Positions 40,901 through 51,082 are shown, numbered from the stretch's first letter. The stretch is DNA of 64,000 nucleotides from Opitutaceae bacterium BACL24 MAG-120322-bin51 (GCA_905182435.1 CAJJBN010000002.1:25797-89796), one strand, 5' to 3'. Made by a program: numbers and translations. Notes: a model not told the origin generated them from the letters alone.

Positions 40901-42367
40901 CTAGCCTGCATCAATCAGCTTCTTTAATAGCTGATCCAGCATCGCAGGATTTGCCTTACCTTTAGTGGCTTTCATCACCGGGCCCTTCAAGGCGTTCAGC
41001 GCCTTCTCGTTGCCATCTTTATATTGGCCGACTGCTTTGGCATTGCCAGCAATCGCTTCACGGCAGAGCACTTCAATCTCGCCAGTATCGTTGCTTTGCT
41101 TCAGGCCCTTTTTTTCGACGATGGCGTCGGGCATGTCGCCGCTGGCAAACATATCAGTAAAGACTTCCTTACCGATCTGTTTAGAGATGACGCCCTGGTC
41201 AATAATCTTAGCCAAAGTGCCGATGTGAGCAGGTGTCAATTTCGAGCGGGTCACACAATGCGCACTTTCGCCATGCTCCGAGACCGCGGAGAGTTCGCGC
41301 AATAAATCGTTGGTGATGTAATTAGCAATCGCCTTGGGTGCGTTGTGCGTCTCTAGCGCAGCTTCGAAGAACTCACTGAGCTCGCGGTTTTGGCAGAGCA
41401 CTGACGTGATGGTAAACGGCAGGCTAAAGTCTTTCTGGTAGCGACGTTGCTTGTCCAATGGACGCTCTGGCAGCTCGGCTTCGAGCTCAGCTAGGCGTGT
41501 ACGGTCCATCTGCACAGGCATCAAGTCAGGATCGGGGAAATAACGATAGTCGTGCGCCTCTTCCTTACTGCGGAGCGAGAAGCTGATGGCTTTGTCGACA
41601 TCCCAGCGGCGGGTCTCTTGCGTGATCGTACCGCCCTCTTCCAGAATCTCAGTCTGACGTTCGATCTCGTATTCGATCGAGGCCTTCACATTGGACATGG
41701 AGTTGAGGTTCTTCATCTCAGTACGGGTGCCAAGCTTATCGGAACCGACTGGGCGGATCGACACATTAGCGTCGCAGCGCATTTGGCCCTTCTCCATATC
41801 ACAATCAGAGATGCCAGCGTAGATGATCATATTGCGCAAACAGTTGAGAAAAGCGACGGCTTCGGTGGATGAGCTCATGTCAGGCTCAGTCACGATTTCA
41901 GCGAGTGGTACTCCAGCACGATTAAAATCGATCACAGTTTCGAAGGCCTCGTGCGTGAGCTTACCAGGATCTTCTTCAAGGTGAATACGGTTGAGGATTA
42001 CCCAACGGTGCTCGCCCTCGACATTGCGCGATGGTCCTGGTAGTTCGATCTCGACCTTACCACCGATGCAAAGTGGCTCTTCGTTTTGTGTCAGCTGGTA
42101 GTTCTTCGGTGAATCCGGATAGAAATAGTTTTTTCGGTCCCACTTGCAGACTGCGGCGATCTCGCAGCCGAGCATCAGACCAAGCTTGGCGCACTGCTCG
42201 ATGGCGACGTGGTTGAGCACTGGCAGCGTTCCAGGCAAGCCTAGCACCACGGCGTCGGTTAATGTATTGGGCGCAGCACCATAATGGTAAGGTGCGGCGG
42301 TAAACATCTTGGTGCGGGTTTTAACCTGCACGTGAATTTCGAGTCCGATGACTGCTTCGTATTCCAT
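40901..42367 (-). CDS. gatB: Asp/Glu-tRNA(Asn/Gln) amidotransferase subunit B
   Basis: GatB activates misacylated Glu-tRNA(Gln) or Asp-tRNA(Asn) and receives ammonia from GatA. The protein starts EYEAVIGLEIHVQVKTRTKM. It has the kinase-like core with DSPKNYQLTQNEEPL, the segment MRCDANVSIRP and the YRYFPDPDL signature, and ends in the tail domain with AKAVGQYKDGNEKALNALKG. At 488 residues it is normal. It is the last gene of gatCAB on this strand, 178 bp after gatA. Confidence 0.97.
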   Translation of the reverse strand: MEYEAVIGLEIHVQVKTRTKMFTAAPYHYGAAPNTLTDAVVLGLPGTLPVLNHVAIEQCAKLGLMLGCEIAAVCKWDRKNYFYPDSPKNYQLTQNEEPLCIGGKVEIELPGPSRNVEGEHRWVILNRIHLEEDPGKLTHEAFETVIDFNRAGVPLAEIVTEPDMSSSTEAVAFLNCLRNMIIYAGISDCDMEKGQMRCDANVSIRPVGSDKLGTRTEMKNLNSMSNVKASIEYEIERQTEILEEGGTITQETRRWDVDKAISFSLRSKEEAHDYRYFPDPDLMPVQMDRTRLAELEAELPERPLDKQRRYQKDFSLPFTITSVLCQNRELSEFFEAALETHNAPKAIANYITNDLLRELSAVSEHGESAHCVTRSKLTPAHIGTLAKIIDQGVISKQIGKEVFTDMFASGDMPDAIVEKKGLKQSNDTGEIEVLCREAIAGNAKAVGQYKDGNEKALNALKGPVMKATKGKANPAMLDQLLKKLIDAG

Positions 42368-42545
42368 ACTGGAGTAGTGACGCGCTTCGCGCGAAGTGAT
42401 GGTGAAAGTGAGAGTGGCTTAGGTTGCGTGAGTTTAAACCGTAGAGTTCGCGGAGAGCGATAAGTGAAACTAGTAAGAATTAAGAAAAAGTGAAAGTTAA
42501 GGCTCAAGTGTTTCGCACTCTTCACTATCACTTTCACTCGTCACT

Positions 42546-44012
42546 CTACAAAGCGGGAACCGCTTTGTAGTAGTTGTGGGCTTGCTCGAAGGCATTCGCG
42601 ACGGCGAACATTTCGGCTTCGCCAAAGGCTTTGCCGATCACTTGCAAGCCAATCGGCAGACCACTTTCGGTGAACCCGCTGGGTACCGAGATCGCCGGCA
42701 AGCCAGCGAGATTGACCGAGATGGTGTAGATGTCGCTCAAATACATGGCGAGTGGATCATCGGCGCGCTCGCCGCGCTTGAACGCGGGTGTCGGCGAGGT
42801 CGGTGTAAGGATCGCATCGACTTGCTCAAAGGCGGACTCGAAGTCGCCAAGGATCAAGCGGCGCACTTTTTGCGCGCGCAAATAGTAAGCGTCGTAGTAA
42901 CCGGAACTCAGCACGTAGGTGCCGAGAATGATGCGGCGCTTCACTTCATCGCCAAAGCCTTCGCCGCGGCTCTTAGTAAAGAGTGTGAGTGCATCCTTCG
43001 CTTCTTCGCTGCGGTGCGAGTAGCGCACACCGTCGAAGCGAGCCAAGTTGGAAGAGGCCTCCGCAGTTGCCACGATGTAATAAACCGGCACGGCCAACTC
43101 GGAATGCGGCAGCGAAATATCCACGATCTCGCAGCCTTGGCTCTTATACCAGTCGATGGCTTGCTCGATGTTAGCCTTCACCTCTGGGTCGATCCCTTCA
43201 GCAAAGAATTCACGCGGCACGCCAAGTTTCCAAGGGCCTTTCTTTTCCTTTAGAGCTTGCGCGTAATTGGTGTCACCTTGCGGCGCGATCGAAGTGGAAT
43301 CGAGTGGATCTTTGCCGAGCATCGCTTGCAGCAGCAAAGCAGCATCTTCGACGCTGCGCGCAAAGGGACCGACTTGATCGAGGGACGATGCAAACGCGAC
43401 TAGGCCGTAGCGAGAAATGAGTCCGTAAGTGGGCTTCATGCCGACCACACCGCAGAGCGCGGCAGGTTGACGAATCGAACCACCCGTATCGGTGCCGAGG
43501 GTAGCGATCGCCTCGCCAGCTGCCATCGCAGCGGCACTGCCACCGGAGGAACCACCGGGAATGGTCTCGAGGTCCCATGGGTTGCAAGTAGTATGGTAAG
43601 CGGAATTTTCTGTGGAGGAGCCCATCGCAAACTCGTCCATATTCAGGCGCCCCCAGATCACGGCACCGGCCTCGCGCAACTTGACGATACAAGTCGCGTC
43701 AAAGGGAGAGACATAGTTCTCGAGCATCTTGGAAGCGCAGCGCAGCGGCTGATCCTTAACGGCGAGCGTGTCTTTGATACCGATGGGAATACCATCAAGC
43801 GGCCCAAGGACCTTGCCAGCCGCGCGGCGCTGATCAGAAGCCTGCGCTTGCGCGAGTGCATCGTCGGCGTCGGACGAGAGGAAGGCTCGCACTTGGCCGT
43901 CGACTGCTGCGGTGCGATCGATCACTGCTTGAGTGATGGCAACCGAAGTCGTTTGACCCGCAGCGAGCATCGCGGCGAGTTCGGAAATAGTTTTGAAATG
44001 GAGATCGGACAT
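42546..44012 (-). CDS. gatA: Asp/Glu-tRNA(Asn/Gln) amidotransferase subunit A
   Basis: GatA is the amidase-signature subunit that frees ammonia from glutamine or asparagine. The Ser-cisSer-Lys triad is visible: lysine in GIPIGIKDTLAV, and serines in PGGSSGGSAAAMAAGEA and GTDTGGSIRQPA. I begin the gene at the ATG at 44012, giving MSDLHFKTISELA and 488 residues. A longer in-frame start would add 17 residues without family support. A perfect 16-bp inverted repeat lies between gatC and gatA. Confidence 0.97.
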   Translation of the reverse strand: MSDLHFKTISELAAMLAAGQTTSVAITQAVIDRTAAVDGQVRAFLSSDADDALAQAQASDQRRAAGKVLGPLDGIPIGIKDTLAVKDQPLRCASKMLENYVSPFDATCIVKLREAGAVIWGRLNMDEFAMGSSTENSAYHTTCNPWDLETIPGGSSGGSAAAMAAGEAIATLGTDTGGSIRQPAALCGVVGMKPTYGLISRYGLVAFASSLDQVGPFARSVEDAALLLQAMLGKDPLDSTSIAPQGDTNYAQALKEKKGPWKLGVPREFFAEGIDPEVKANIEQAIDWYKSQGCEIVDISLPHSELAVPVYYIVATAEASSNLARFDGVRYSHRSEEAKDALTLFTKSRGEGFGDEVKRRIILGTYVLSSGYYDAYYLRAQKVRRLILGDFESAFEQVDAILTPTSPTPAFKRGERADDPLAMYLSDIYTISVNLAGLPAISVPSGFTESGLPIGLQVIGKAFGEAEMFAVANAFEQAHNYYKAVPAL

Positions 44013-44044
44013 GCGACAAAAAAACTCAGGACATGTGTAACTTG

Positions 44045-44172
44045 AACCACGAATGGACACCAATTAGCACGAATATTTTTTAGAAATTATATATTAAAAA
44101 TGAAAGTCCAACCAAGGATACTACAGTCACTCACCATGTATGATTCGTGTGTATTCGTGTCCATTCGTGGTT
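44045..44172. repeat. Long inverted repeat between gatC and gatA
   Basis: AACCACGAATGGACAC (44045-44060) and its exact complement at 44157-44172 enclose about 96 bp of A/T-rich DNA. Adjoining pieces (CACGAATA and TATTCGTG) add partial pairing. The size and symmetry resemble a small non-autonomous insertion. It interrupts an operon without breaking a gene. Confidence 0.75.
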
Positions 44173-44191
44173 TTACTAGAATAGAGTGCAC

Positions 44192-44485
44192 TTATTCGAC
44201 GACTTTGGGCACGACGACTTGATTGTCGCGTTGCTCGGGAGCCATGTTGAGCAACACTTCGGGTGCGTAAGTTGGGCCAGGCTCATCGCCTTCGCGCCAG
44301 ACGTTGAAGACGCGATGTGCGTGGGCCATCGGTTCGACGCCTGCAACATCGACAGCGTTGAGCTTGTCAAAGTAGCCGAGAATGTCGTCGAGTTGGGTGC
44401 CGAGCTTGGACTTTTCGTCGTCGGAAAGATCGATCCGCGCTAGGTTGGCGACGTAGTCGATATCAATGTGTGGTGTTTCGCTCAT
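44192..44485 (-). CDS. gatC: Asp/Glu-tRNA(Asn/Gln) amidotransferase subunit C
   Basis: The 97-residue protein is the small helper that stabilises GatA on GatB. It has the family pattern IDYVANLARIDLSDDEKSKL at the start, then LDDILGYFDKLNAVDVAGVE and the R.D.. end region with FNVWREGDEP. It is the first gene of the gatCAB operon. Confidence 0.93.
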   Translation of the reverse strand: MSETPHIDIDYVANLARIDLSDDEKSKLGTQLDDILGYFDKLNAVDVAGVEPMAHAHRVFNVWREGDEPGPTYAPEVLLNMAPEQRDNQVVVPKVVE

Positions 44486-44796
44486 TAGAGACTGAGGGTG
44501 GAGGTTTCGCTGAGAGTGACTAAGTGTGATTCAATTGATACTGTACACGCAGGCACCGCACAATAAATCACAGCAAAAAAGGACCCCATAGACAAAACAG
44601 CCTCGAGCGCCTCGCGCAACTAAGAATCGCTGATCAGCGGCTAAAACCTGAGCACGCCGACGCCGTGCCAGCGTAGCGTAAGCAACAGCACGCTGTTTCG
44701 AGCGATTTCCGCGCTTAAGTTCGCGCTTTAGTTCATGCTATTTAGTTCAGCAGGCCTCGAAGTTTTTAATGTTACCCGCCACTGGGCGCCATCGCC
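44486..44796. other. Intergenic region between rsuA and gatC, no gene seen
   Basis: The 311 bp hold no coding frame I can support and no repeat of the families seen elsewhere. The gatC promoter should lie in the part next to 44485. Confidence 0.4.
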
Positions 44797-45492
44797 TTAA
44801 ATTACCGCAGCAAACGACTGCACTTCATCGTTGGTGAGGTAACGCCATTCACCGAGAGGGACGTCTAAAGCAATCTCGCCGATTTGCTCACGGTGCAAAG
44901 ACACCACTCGATAACCGACCGCTACGAACATGCGCTTGACCTGATGAAACCTACCTTCGGTGATGGTTAAGCGCGCTTCTTTCGGGGCAAGGATCTGTAA
45001 CTCTGCTGGTCGCGCCAATTGCGATTCACCATGTAGGTGCAGTCCTTTTTTAAACTGTTCGACTAAGCCCTTCGATAGCTCGCGAGAGAGACCGACACGA
45101 TACACTTTCTGACAATTATTCAATGGTCGTATAATATCAAAGGTCCAACGACCATCGTCGGTGATCAGCACTAAACCAGTGGTATCGACATCCAAACGCC
45201 CGGCCACATGTAATTCTGAGACCTTCTCGATCTGCAAGGAATTGAAGAGCGACGGATAACCCTCATCGACATTCGAGCAAATCGTGCCCGAGGACTTATG
45301 CATCAGCAGGTAGCGGAATTCCCGAGCCTGCAAACATTCGCCATTGAGCATGATCGTATTATTCTCATGCACCTGTGCAGCCTCATTCATGATCGCCGTA
45401 CCATTGACCGTAAGCTGGCCAGCATGAATTAATTGAACAGCCTCGGCCTTCGTGTATTCGGTGCTTTTACAAACAAATTTATCTAGGCGCAT
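44797..45492 (-). CDS. rsuA: RsuA-type rRNA pseudouridine synthase
   Basis: The 231-residue protein begins MRLDKFVCKSTEYTKAEAVQ, an S4 RNA-binding domain. The catalytic domain contains GRLDVDTTGLVLITDDG with the catalytic aspartate, and ends with ITEGRFHQVKRMFVAVG. This is the RsuA/RluB/E/F family. RsuA (16S U516) is the best fit by size and order, but RluE cannot be excluded. I chose the ATG at 45492 because it directly precedes the S4 domain; the longer in-frame extension is not family-like. Confidence 0.88.
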   Translation of the reverse strand: MRLDKFVCKSTEYTKAEAVQLIHAGQLTVNGTAIMNEAAQVHENNTIMLNGECLQAREFRYLLMHKSSGTICSNVDEGYPSLFNSLQIEKVSELHVAGRLDVDTTGLVLITDDGRWTFDIIRPLNNCQKVYRVGLSRELSKGLVEQFKKGLHLHGESQLARPAELQILAPKEARLTITEGRFHQVKRMFVAVGYRVVSLHREQIGEIALDVPLGEWRYLTNDEVQSFAAVI

Positions 45493-46037
45493 GAGACGCT
45501 CATTAAGTTCAACTGCCACCGAAGGGGTCAACGCAAAGTGTACACAACGTCTGCCTTCGGCGAGCTCAGGACTTGCCAGCAAGCAACCCGCCTTGCTGCA
45601 TATTCTCAAACTTAAGCCTGGATGCTGTGAATTCAGACTGCGCACATCGCGTATTTACCCGACATTAGAGGGCAATGAGATGCGTCCAAGGTATAGAACG
45701 CGGTTCTTTGCAGCTGTTTCCTGCATAGCTTGAAAAGCGACGCTGGAATCAAAGGCCGTGTAGAGTTTCAACGAAAACTCGACCTCTTCCACCGACATCT
45801 AGACTACGGCGGACATGTCGTGGCCACCTGCTAGGACCTGAACACTCGCGCTTCAACTGGAAAATCACTATGGAGTCAGCATTCTGCCCTGGCGCTATGC
45901 CGCGCGTATACATGCTATTCATCACATTTCCGCGAGAATGTTGCCCTCTCCCCTGCAAATACAGGATACAAGGTTTACAAAAAAATGTTACTATGCAACA
46001 CTCATACTACTTTTCAAGAATCCACCGATTGCACCTT
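45493..46037. other. 545-bp spacer before the glycan locus
   Basis: No gene is supported. A plus-strand frame at about 45750-45830 reads RVEFQRKLDLFHRHLDYGGH before a stop and could be a gene remnant, but I cannot name it. The GH31 promoter should lie near the end of this stretch. Confidence 0.35.
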
Positions 46038-48293
46038 ATGTCCCAAGCTCACAGTCCACTTAAATCCACAGCGATCTTCTCAGCCCTGCTTTCGATCGCA
46101 CTCGCCCCGCACGCCCAAGCCAAGGCCGACTTTATGCACAGCACAGTGAAACAAGCCACCACGATCGATACCCTCCCTGTGATTCAAGACTGGAAACACG
46201 CTGCCAATGGCGTCTGGAGTGCCAGTATTGGCGACATGTCACAAGAGCTGCGCTATACCGATCTGGCAGCAGAGCCACCACGTATTGAGCGTTTGAATAC
46301 ACTCGGCGATCCAGAGTTCCCATTCGAAGCAGATGCGATTCGCTACTCAGTCAACCCGGATGGGCGGATTATGGTGCGTATCCCCTGCGGCCCGGATGAG
46401 AAGCTCTACGGCTACGGGCTACAGCTCGACAAGGTCAACCAGACCAGTCGTGTGCTGGAGCTCAATGTGGATCACTGGGGGAAAGGTGGTGGCCGCACGC
46501 ATGCGCCGGTGCCATTCTATGTTTCCTCTAAAGGCTACGGCGTGTTCTTCAACACCGCGCGCTTTCTTAAAGTTTTCAATCAAATCAGCAATCGCAAAGA
46601 CGCCACCCAGCGTCCACCGGAAGTCGATCGCAACCCGCCAAAGGACGAAATCGCTAGCCAACCCGGCAAGTGGCAGGCCAGCCCGATGGGCGACTCTGTG
46701 GAAGCGGCGATCAGCGGCAGCGGCCTAGAGCTGATGGTCTTTGCTGGCGACTCGATGCTCGAAGTCGTGCAGCGCTACAACCTCTACTCTGGCGGCGGCG
46801 CATTGCCACCACTTTGGGGACTCGGGTTTTGGCATCGTGTGCACGCGCATCACAATGCCGAGCAAGTGGAGGCCGAAGTGGCCGAATATACCGAGAACAA
46901 ATTCCCACTCGACGTGATTGGCCTAGAACCGGGCTGGATGACGAAGTCCTACCCTTGTACGTTTGAATGGCAGACTAAGCGCTTCCCTGATCCGCAAGCC
47001 TTCACGCAGGGACTACTCGATCAAGGCATTCGCCTTAACCTATGGGAAAACCCTTACATCTCTCAAAACGCAAAACTCTACGAGGACATGTTTCCACTGT
47101 CTGGGTCGCATACGGTTTGGCTCGGCATCGTGCCCGACTACACGCTGCCCGAAGCGCGTAACTTGCTAGCAGCGCAACACAAAGCCGACCACTTCGACAT
47201 CGGCATCAGTGGCTATAAGATGGACGAAGTCGATGGCTACGACCGATGGCTGTGGCCCGATCATGCGACCTTCCCTTCAGGGAATTCCGCCGAAGCACTG
47301 CGCCAGACCTACGGCATGCTGTTACAGAAGATGCTCTATCAAGATCTGTTTAAAGCCAACAACCAGCGCACCTACAGTCTCGTGCGTGCCAGCAACGGTG
47401 CCGCCTCTGGCTACCCCTTCGTCATCTACTCGGACTCTTACGATCACGAGCAATACATTACCGGACTCTCAACCGCTAGCCTCTGCGGCATTCTATGGAC
47501 ACCGGAAATCCGCAGCGCAGGCAGTTCCCGCGAATGGCTCAACCGCATGCAGACCGTCTGCTTTTCGCCGATGGCCAACCTCAATGCCTGGGCCTCTGGC
47601 GTAAAACCATGGGACTTCCCCGAAGTGACCGACGCGGTGCGCGATGTGATCGAGCTACGCATGCGACTACTGCCCTACTTCTATTCCGCCTTCGCCTCAT
47701 ACAATCGTGACGGCATTCCACCCGTGCGTGCGATGATCCTTGAAGGCGACTTTAAAGATACAGCTGCCACAGTCATCGAAGGTGAACTCGACAGCGAGAC
47801 CAACCCGTATGCGACAGGCGAGATCATCGAAAAGAACGATCAATTCATGTTCGGCCCGAGCATCATGGTTGCGCCCTTCTACGGCAAACACGCAACGGAA
47901 CGCAGCGTGCAACTGCCCGCCGGCAATTGGTATAATTTCTACACTGGCGAACTCGCGGGCAACAACACCAGCATCTCAGTCACCGCAGCAGAACTAAAGG
48001 ATCGCACCCCACTGTTCGTCAAAGAAGGCGCGGTCATCCCGATGTTCACCGAAGCGCCGCTCAATAGCAAAGACGCAAAAGGCCAAGACCTAGATCGTGC
48101 GCCACTACGGCAACGACAGCCGGCAGCTTGCGAGCTCTACGAAGACGACGCCACGACCTTCGACTACCAACGCGGTGCTTCACGTATCCGCACCCTTTCG
48201 GTCGACGCCGATGGCGCGCTCGAAGTCAAAATTGAAGGCAACGGCCCATCCCTGTTTGGCGAAATTCTGAACGTCGAACAAATGACGAAGTAG
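46038..48293 (+). CDS. Exported glycoside hydrolase family 31
   Basis: The 751-residue protein has a signal peptide (STAIFSALLSIALAPHAQA) and so acts outside the cytoplasm. The N-terminal beta-sandwich is followed by a TIM barrel with VIGLEPGWMTKSYPCTFEW. The region ISGYKMDEVDGYDRWLWPDH holds the aspartate in the nucleophile position of GH31, and VIYSDSYDHEQY is near the expected acid/base. C-terminal beta domains with LPAGNWYNFYTGE close the protein. GH31 enzymes cleave alpha-linked glucose, xylose, galactose or sulfoquinovose; the KMDEVDG form differs from classical alpha-glucosidases, so I do not name a substrate. The ATG at 46038 puts the signal peptide at the start. It heads a locus with two sulfatases. 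Confidence 0.9.
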   Translation: MSQAHSPLKSTAIFSALLSIALAPHAQAKADFMHSTVKQATTIDTLPVIQDWKHAANGVWSASIGDMSQELRYTDLAAEPPRIERLNTLGDPEFPFEADAIRYSVNPDGRIMVRIPCGPDEKLYGYGLQLDKVNQTSRVLELNVDHWGKGGGRTHAPVPFYVSSKGYGVFFNTARFLKVFNQISNRKDATQRPPEVDRNPPKDEIASQPGKWQASPMGDSVEAAISGSGLELMVFAGDSMLEVVQRYNLYSGGGALPPLWGLGFWHRVHAHHNAEQVEAEVAEYTENKFPLDVIGLEPGWMTKSYPCTFEWQTKRFPDPQAFTQGLLDQGIRLNLWENPYISQNAKLYEDMFPLSGSHTVWLGIVPDYTLPEARNLLAAQHKADHFDIGISGYKMDEVDGYDRWLWPDHATFPSGNSAEALRQTYGMLLQKMLYQDLFKANNQRTYSLVRASNGAASGYPFVIYSDSYDHEQYITGLSTASLCGILWTPEIRSAGSSREWLNRMQTVCFSPMANLNAWASGVKPWDFPEVTDAVRDVIELRMRLLPYFYSAFASYNRDGIPPVRAMILEGDFKDTAATVIEGELDSETNPYATGEIIEKNDQFMFGPSIMVAPFYGKHATERSVQLPAGNWYNFYTGELAGNNTSISVTAAELKDRTPLFVKEGAVIPMFTEAPLNSKDAKGQDLDRAPLRQRQPAACELYEDDATTFDYQRGASRIRTLSVDADGALEVKIEGNGPSLFGEILNVEQMTK

Positions 48294-48332
48294 ACGATAG
48301 TTCCAGCACACGCACTTTACCACGGCATTTAA

Positions 48333-48861
48333 TTAGATACAAAATGAAAATGGAATAACGACGATCTCTTCGGTGATCCAGCGCACCGATTCACCGTTGT
48401 CGATCACGATACCGTATGGCAACCCATGCTCCGTGACAAAATCTTTGATTGCCCTGATCTTTCCCGGCGACACAGACTGGTTGTATTTGATCTCGATGGG
48501 GATCAATCCGAACTTCCCTTCGAGAATCAAGTCAACCTCTGCCCCCGATGCAGTCCTGTAGAAATAGTAGTCATGGGCGATACCTGCATTACTAAGACCG
48601 CGCAGGATCTCCTCAGTCACCATAGCCTCCCCTAAACCAGTAGTCATAAATATCATTGAGATTACCACTCTCTGATAGAGTATCTATAATAGCTTTAAAA
48701 TCGTCTGTTTTTTCCAAATCAAAGTAATTCCATTTCCCATCGAGCCCACCCAGAAGTGTACTCTTCCCAGATTGACGGGCTCCTATCAAAGCCACACACG
48801 GAAAATACTCTAAATACTCTAAATACTCTTCGATCAGTTGACTGCACTTTCTTTTTATCAT
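48333..48861 (-). pseudogene. AAA/DUF4143-type ATPase gene, internally deleted
   Basis: The N-terminal piece (48861-48613) has a Walker A in VALIGARQSGKSTLLGG and FDLEKTDDF of the AAA_14 type. The C-terminal piece (48668-48333) has FYRTASGAEVDLILEGKFGL, typical of DUF4143. The middle, about half of a normal 380-residue protein, is missing, and the two pieces are in different frames. Near the start a 9-bp unit AAATACTCT is repeated three times, giving EYLEYLEY. This is a real decayed gene, unlike the single-base breaks elsewhere. Confidence 0.85.
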
Positions 48862-49246
48862 TTTTCAAAGCGCCCAGTAATCTGGCAGCAAAGAACATGA
48901 TTAACCTGCCATTTTTAAAGTTAATTTTTGAATAACTGAAATCTGCAGATAAAATGCTCATATTCCAACAATTTTTTTCTTCTATTTACGAAAAGCTCCG
49001 CCTCTTTAATGCCCCGCAGCCGTGAGTCGAGCCTACCAATCCGGCATCATTCCAATTAAAGATCATTAATAATAATAAGTTCGCGCATCAAATTAATCTA
49101 TGCTAAAATGCGTTATTTAGACAGAATGAAGTCGACAACCACACCATCATTAACGATTTAAGAATGTAAATCAGACCGCCCTGAATAGAAATGTTAGTGT
49201 TCTCAAAAGGATTGCTTCCATCATGTTTCCGCTTCAAAAATAAGTC
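48862..49246. other. A/T-rich spacer before the first sulfatase
   Basis: No gene is supported in these 385 bp. The base composition is lower in G+C than the flanking genes. It may include remains of the decayed ATPase gene and the sulfatase promoter. Confidence 0.4.
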
Positions 49247-51082
49247 ATGAAACTAACAGGACTATCAGCTTTAATTGCCGCGATTTGCGGCCAAATCCTG
49301 TGCTTACTCCCTGCGGTGGCAAACGATGCAACAACCAACATCCTCATCATCCTGACCGATGATCAAGGCCTGTCTGACCTCGGATTTTACGGCAACCCCT
49401 CCTTGGAAACCCCCAATCTAGATACACTCGCCAGAGACAGCGTGCGCCTCGAAGACTTCCTCGCCTCCCCGACGTGCTCCCCCACCCGCGCGGCACTGAT
49501 GACCGGCCAACATGAATTCAAGGTCGGCATCACTCATACCATCAGCGGACGTAGTCTGCTCAAGCCTGGCATTCCGACACTCCCCGAGCACTTCCAAGCC
49601 GCTGGCTACCGCACCGCGATCTTTGGCAAATGGCACCTTGGCGAAACCTACCCGAGCCGCCCGCAAGACCGCGGCTTCGACGAAGTCTTTATCCACCTCG
49701 GTGGTGGCATCGGCCAGACGCCAGACTATTGGGGCAACTCCTACTTCGATCCACACGTTTATCACAATGGCAGCTGGCAAGCCACCGACGGCTACTGCAC
49801 CGCGGTCTTCAGTCGCGCCGCTTGGAACTGGATCGATCAAGCCACCCCACAACCTTGGCTCGCCTACCTCTCGCTCAACACACCGCACACTCCCCTGCAA
49901 ATTGACGAACAATTGGCGCAAAAGTATTTGGATAAAGGCCTGCCTGACTCACAGGCCCGCTTCTATGCCATGATCGACGATCTCGATCGCGAAGTCGGCG
50001 AACTGCTCAAAAAACTCGAAGACAAGGAACTATCCAACAACACCATCGTGCTCTTCATGGGCGACAATGGTAGCGCCAAAGGCGGACGCCCCGACGAGAT
50101 GGAATACAACGCCGGCCTGCGCGGCACCAAAGCATCGCCCTACCAAGGGGGCGTGCGCGTGCCCTGCTTCATACGTTGGCCCGTGGGTAACATTCAAGGC
50201 GGCCGCGGCGTGGAGACACTGACTGCGATCAGCGACATCTTTCCGACGCTCGCCGAACTAGCGGGCATCCCACTCGGCCAACAAACACCCACCGACGGAC
50301 GCTCGCTCGCAGCTTTACTACAAAACGAGCAGGTCATCGATTGGCCCAACCGTAGCATCGTCACCCACGTCGGACGCTGGCCCAACGGCCAAGCCGAGGC
50401 GCACAAATATAACGGCAGCGCGATTCGCAACGAGCGCTTTTCCCTCGTCGAAGGCAAAGCACTCTACGACCTACAGAATGATCGCAAAGAGCAGCACGAC
50501 GTGGCCAGCGACTATCCCGAAGCCTTCAATACACTCAGTAAACAATACGAGCAGTGGTGGCGCGAGGTCCGTCCCCTAGCCGAAGACGTGCCGCCCATCA
50601 TCGTCGGAGCTGCGGCCGCACCACTCAGCCATTTAACGTGCATGGATTGGGGGGCGTCTTCGATCGCAGATCAAGGCGACAAATATCCACCTTGGAACCA
50701 AGACTATGTGCGCGCGCTAGCAACAGGCCAAGCCCTACAGCGTATTGCACGATTCGGCGCATGGGCCATCGACTTCGCCCGCACCGGCACCTACCGCATT
50801 ACCCTCCGCACATTGCCCAGAGAAGCCAGCGATGCCGCCGCCCAACTCAACACTGGCACTGCCACACTCTGGATAGGCCAACAAGCGTACACCCGAGTCA
50901 TTCCAGCAGGTGCGCGCGATGTTGCGTTCGAAATCGATGTTGAACGTGGCACCACCCTCCTCGAAACCAAAATCGCGTGTACCAACCATAGCATCCTCTC
51001 ACACGGTGCCTTTTACGTATGTATTGAATATATTGATACGAGCCGCCCCACACTCGCGCACCAAACCTCAGCTAGAAAGTAA
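49247..51082 (+). CDS. Exported type I sulfatase
   Basis: The 611-residue protein has a signal peptide of about 26 residues (CGQILCLLPAVAN). The sulfatase fold begins with NILIILTDDQGLSDLGFYGN, where the aspartates bind calcium. The active-site motif is CSPTRAALMTGQ with C77, the cysteine turned into formylglycine by an anaerobic or aerobic maturase. GKWHLGE and ALFMGDNGSAKGG-like FMGDNGSAKGG follow. The last about 150 residues are beta-rich (WAIDFARTGTYRITLRTLP) and look like an accessory domain. It should remove sulfate esters from a polysaccharide. No maturase is in the window. Confidence 0.94.
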   Translation: MKLTGLSALIAAICGQILCLLPAVANDATTNILIILTDDQGLSDLGFYGNPSLETPNLDTLARDSVRLEDFLASPTCSPTRAALMTGQHEFKVGITHTISGRSLLKPGIPTLPEHFQAAGYRTAIFGKWHLGETYPSRPQDRGFDEVFIHLGGGIGQTPDYWGNSYFDPHVYHNGSWQATDGYCTAVFSRAAWNWIDQATPQPWLAYLSLNTPHTPLQIDEQLAQKYLDKGLPDSQARFYAMIDDLDREVGELLKKLEDKELSNNTIVLFMGDNGSAKGGRPDEMEYNAGLRGTKASPYQGGVRVPCFIRWPVGNIQGGRGVETLTAISDIFPTLAELAGIPLGQQTPTDGRSLAALLQNEQVIDWPNRSIVTHVGRWPNGQAEAHKYNGSAIRNERFSLVEGKALYDLQNDRKEQHDVASDYPEAFNTLSKQYEQWWREVRPLAEDVPPIIVGAAAAPLSHLTCMDWGASSIADQGDKYPPWNQDYVRALATGQALQRIARFGAWAIDFARTGTYRITLRTLPREASDAAAQLNTGTATLWIGQQAYTRVIPAGARDVAFEIDVERGTTLLETKIACTNHSILSHGAFYVCIEYIDTSRPTLAHQTSARK

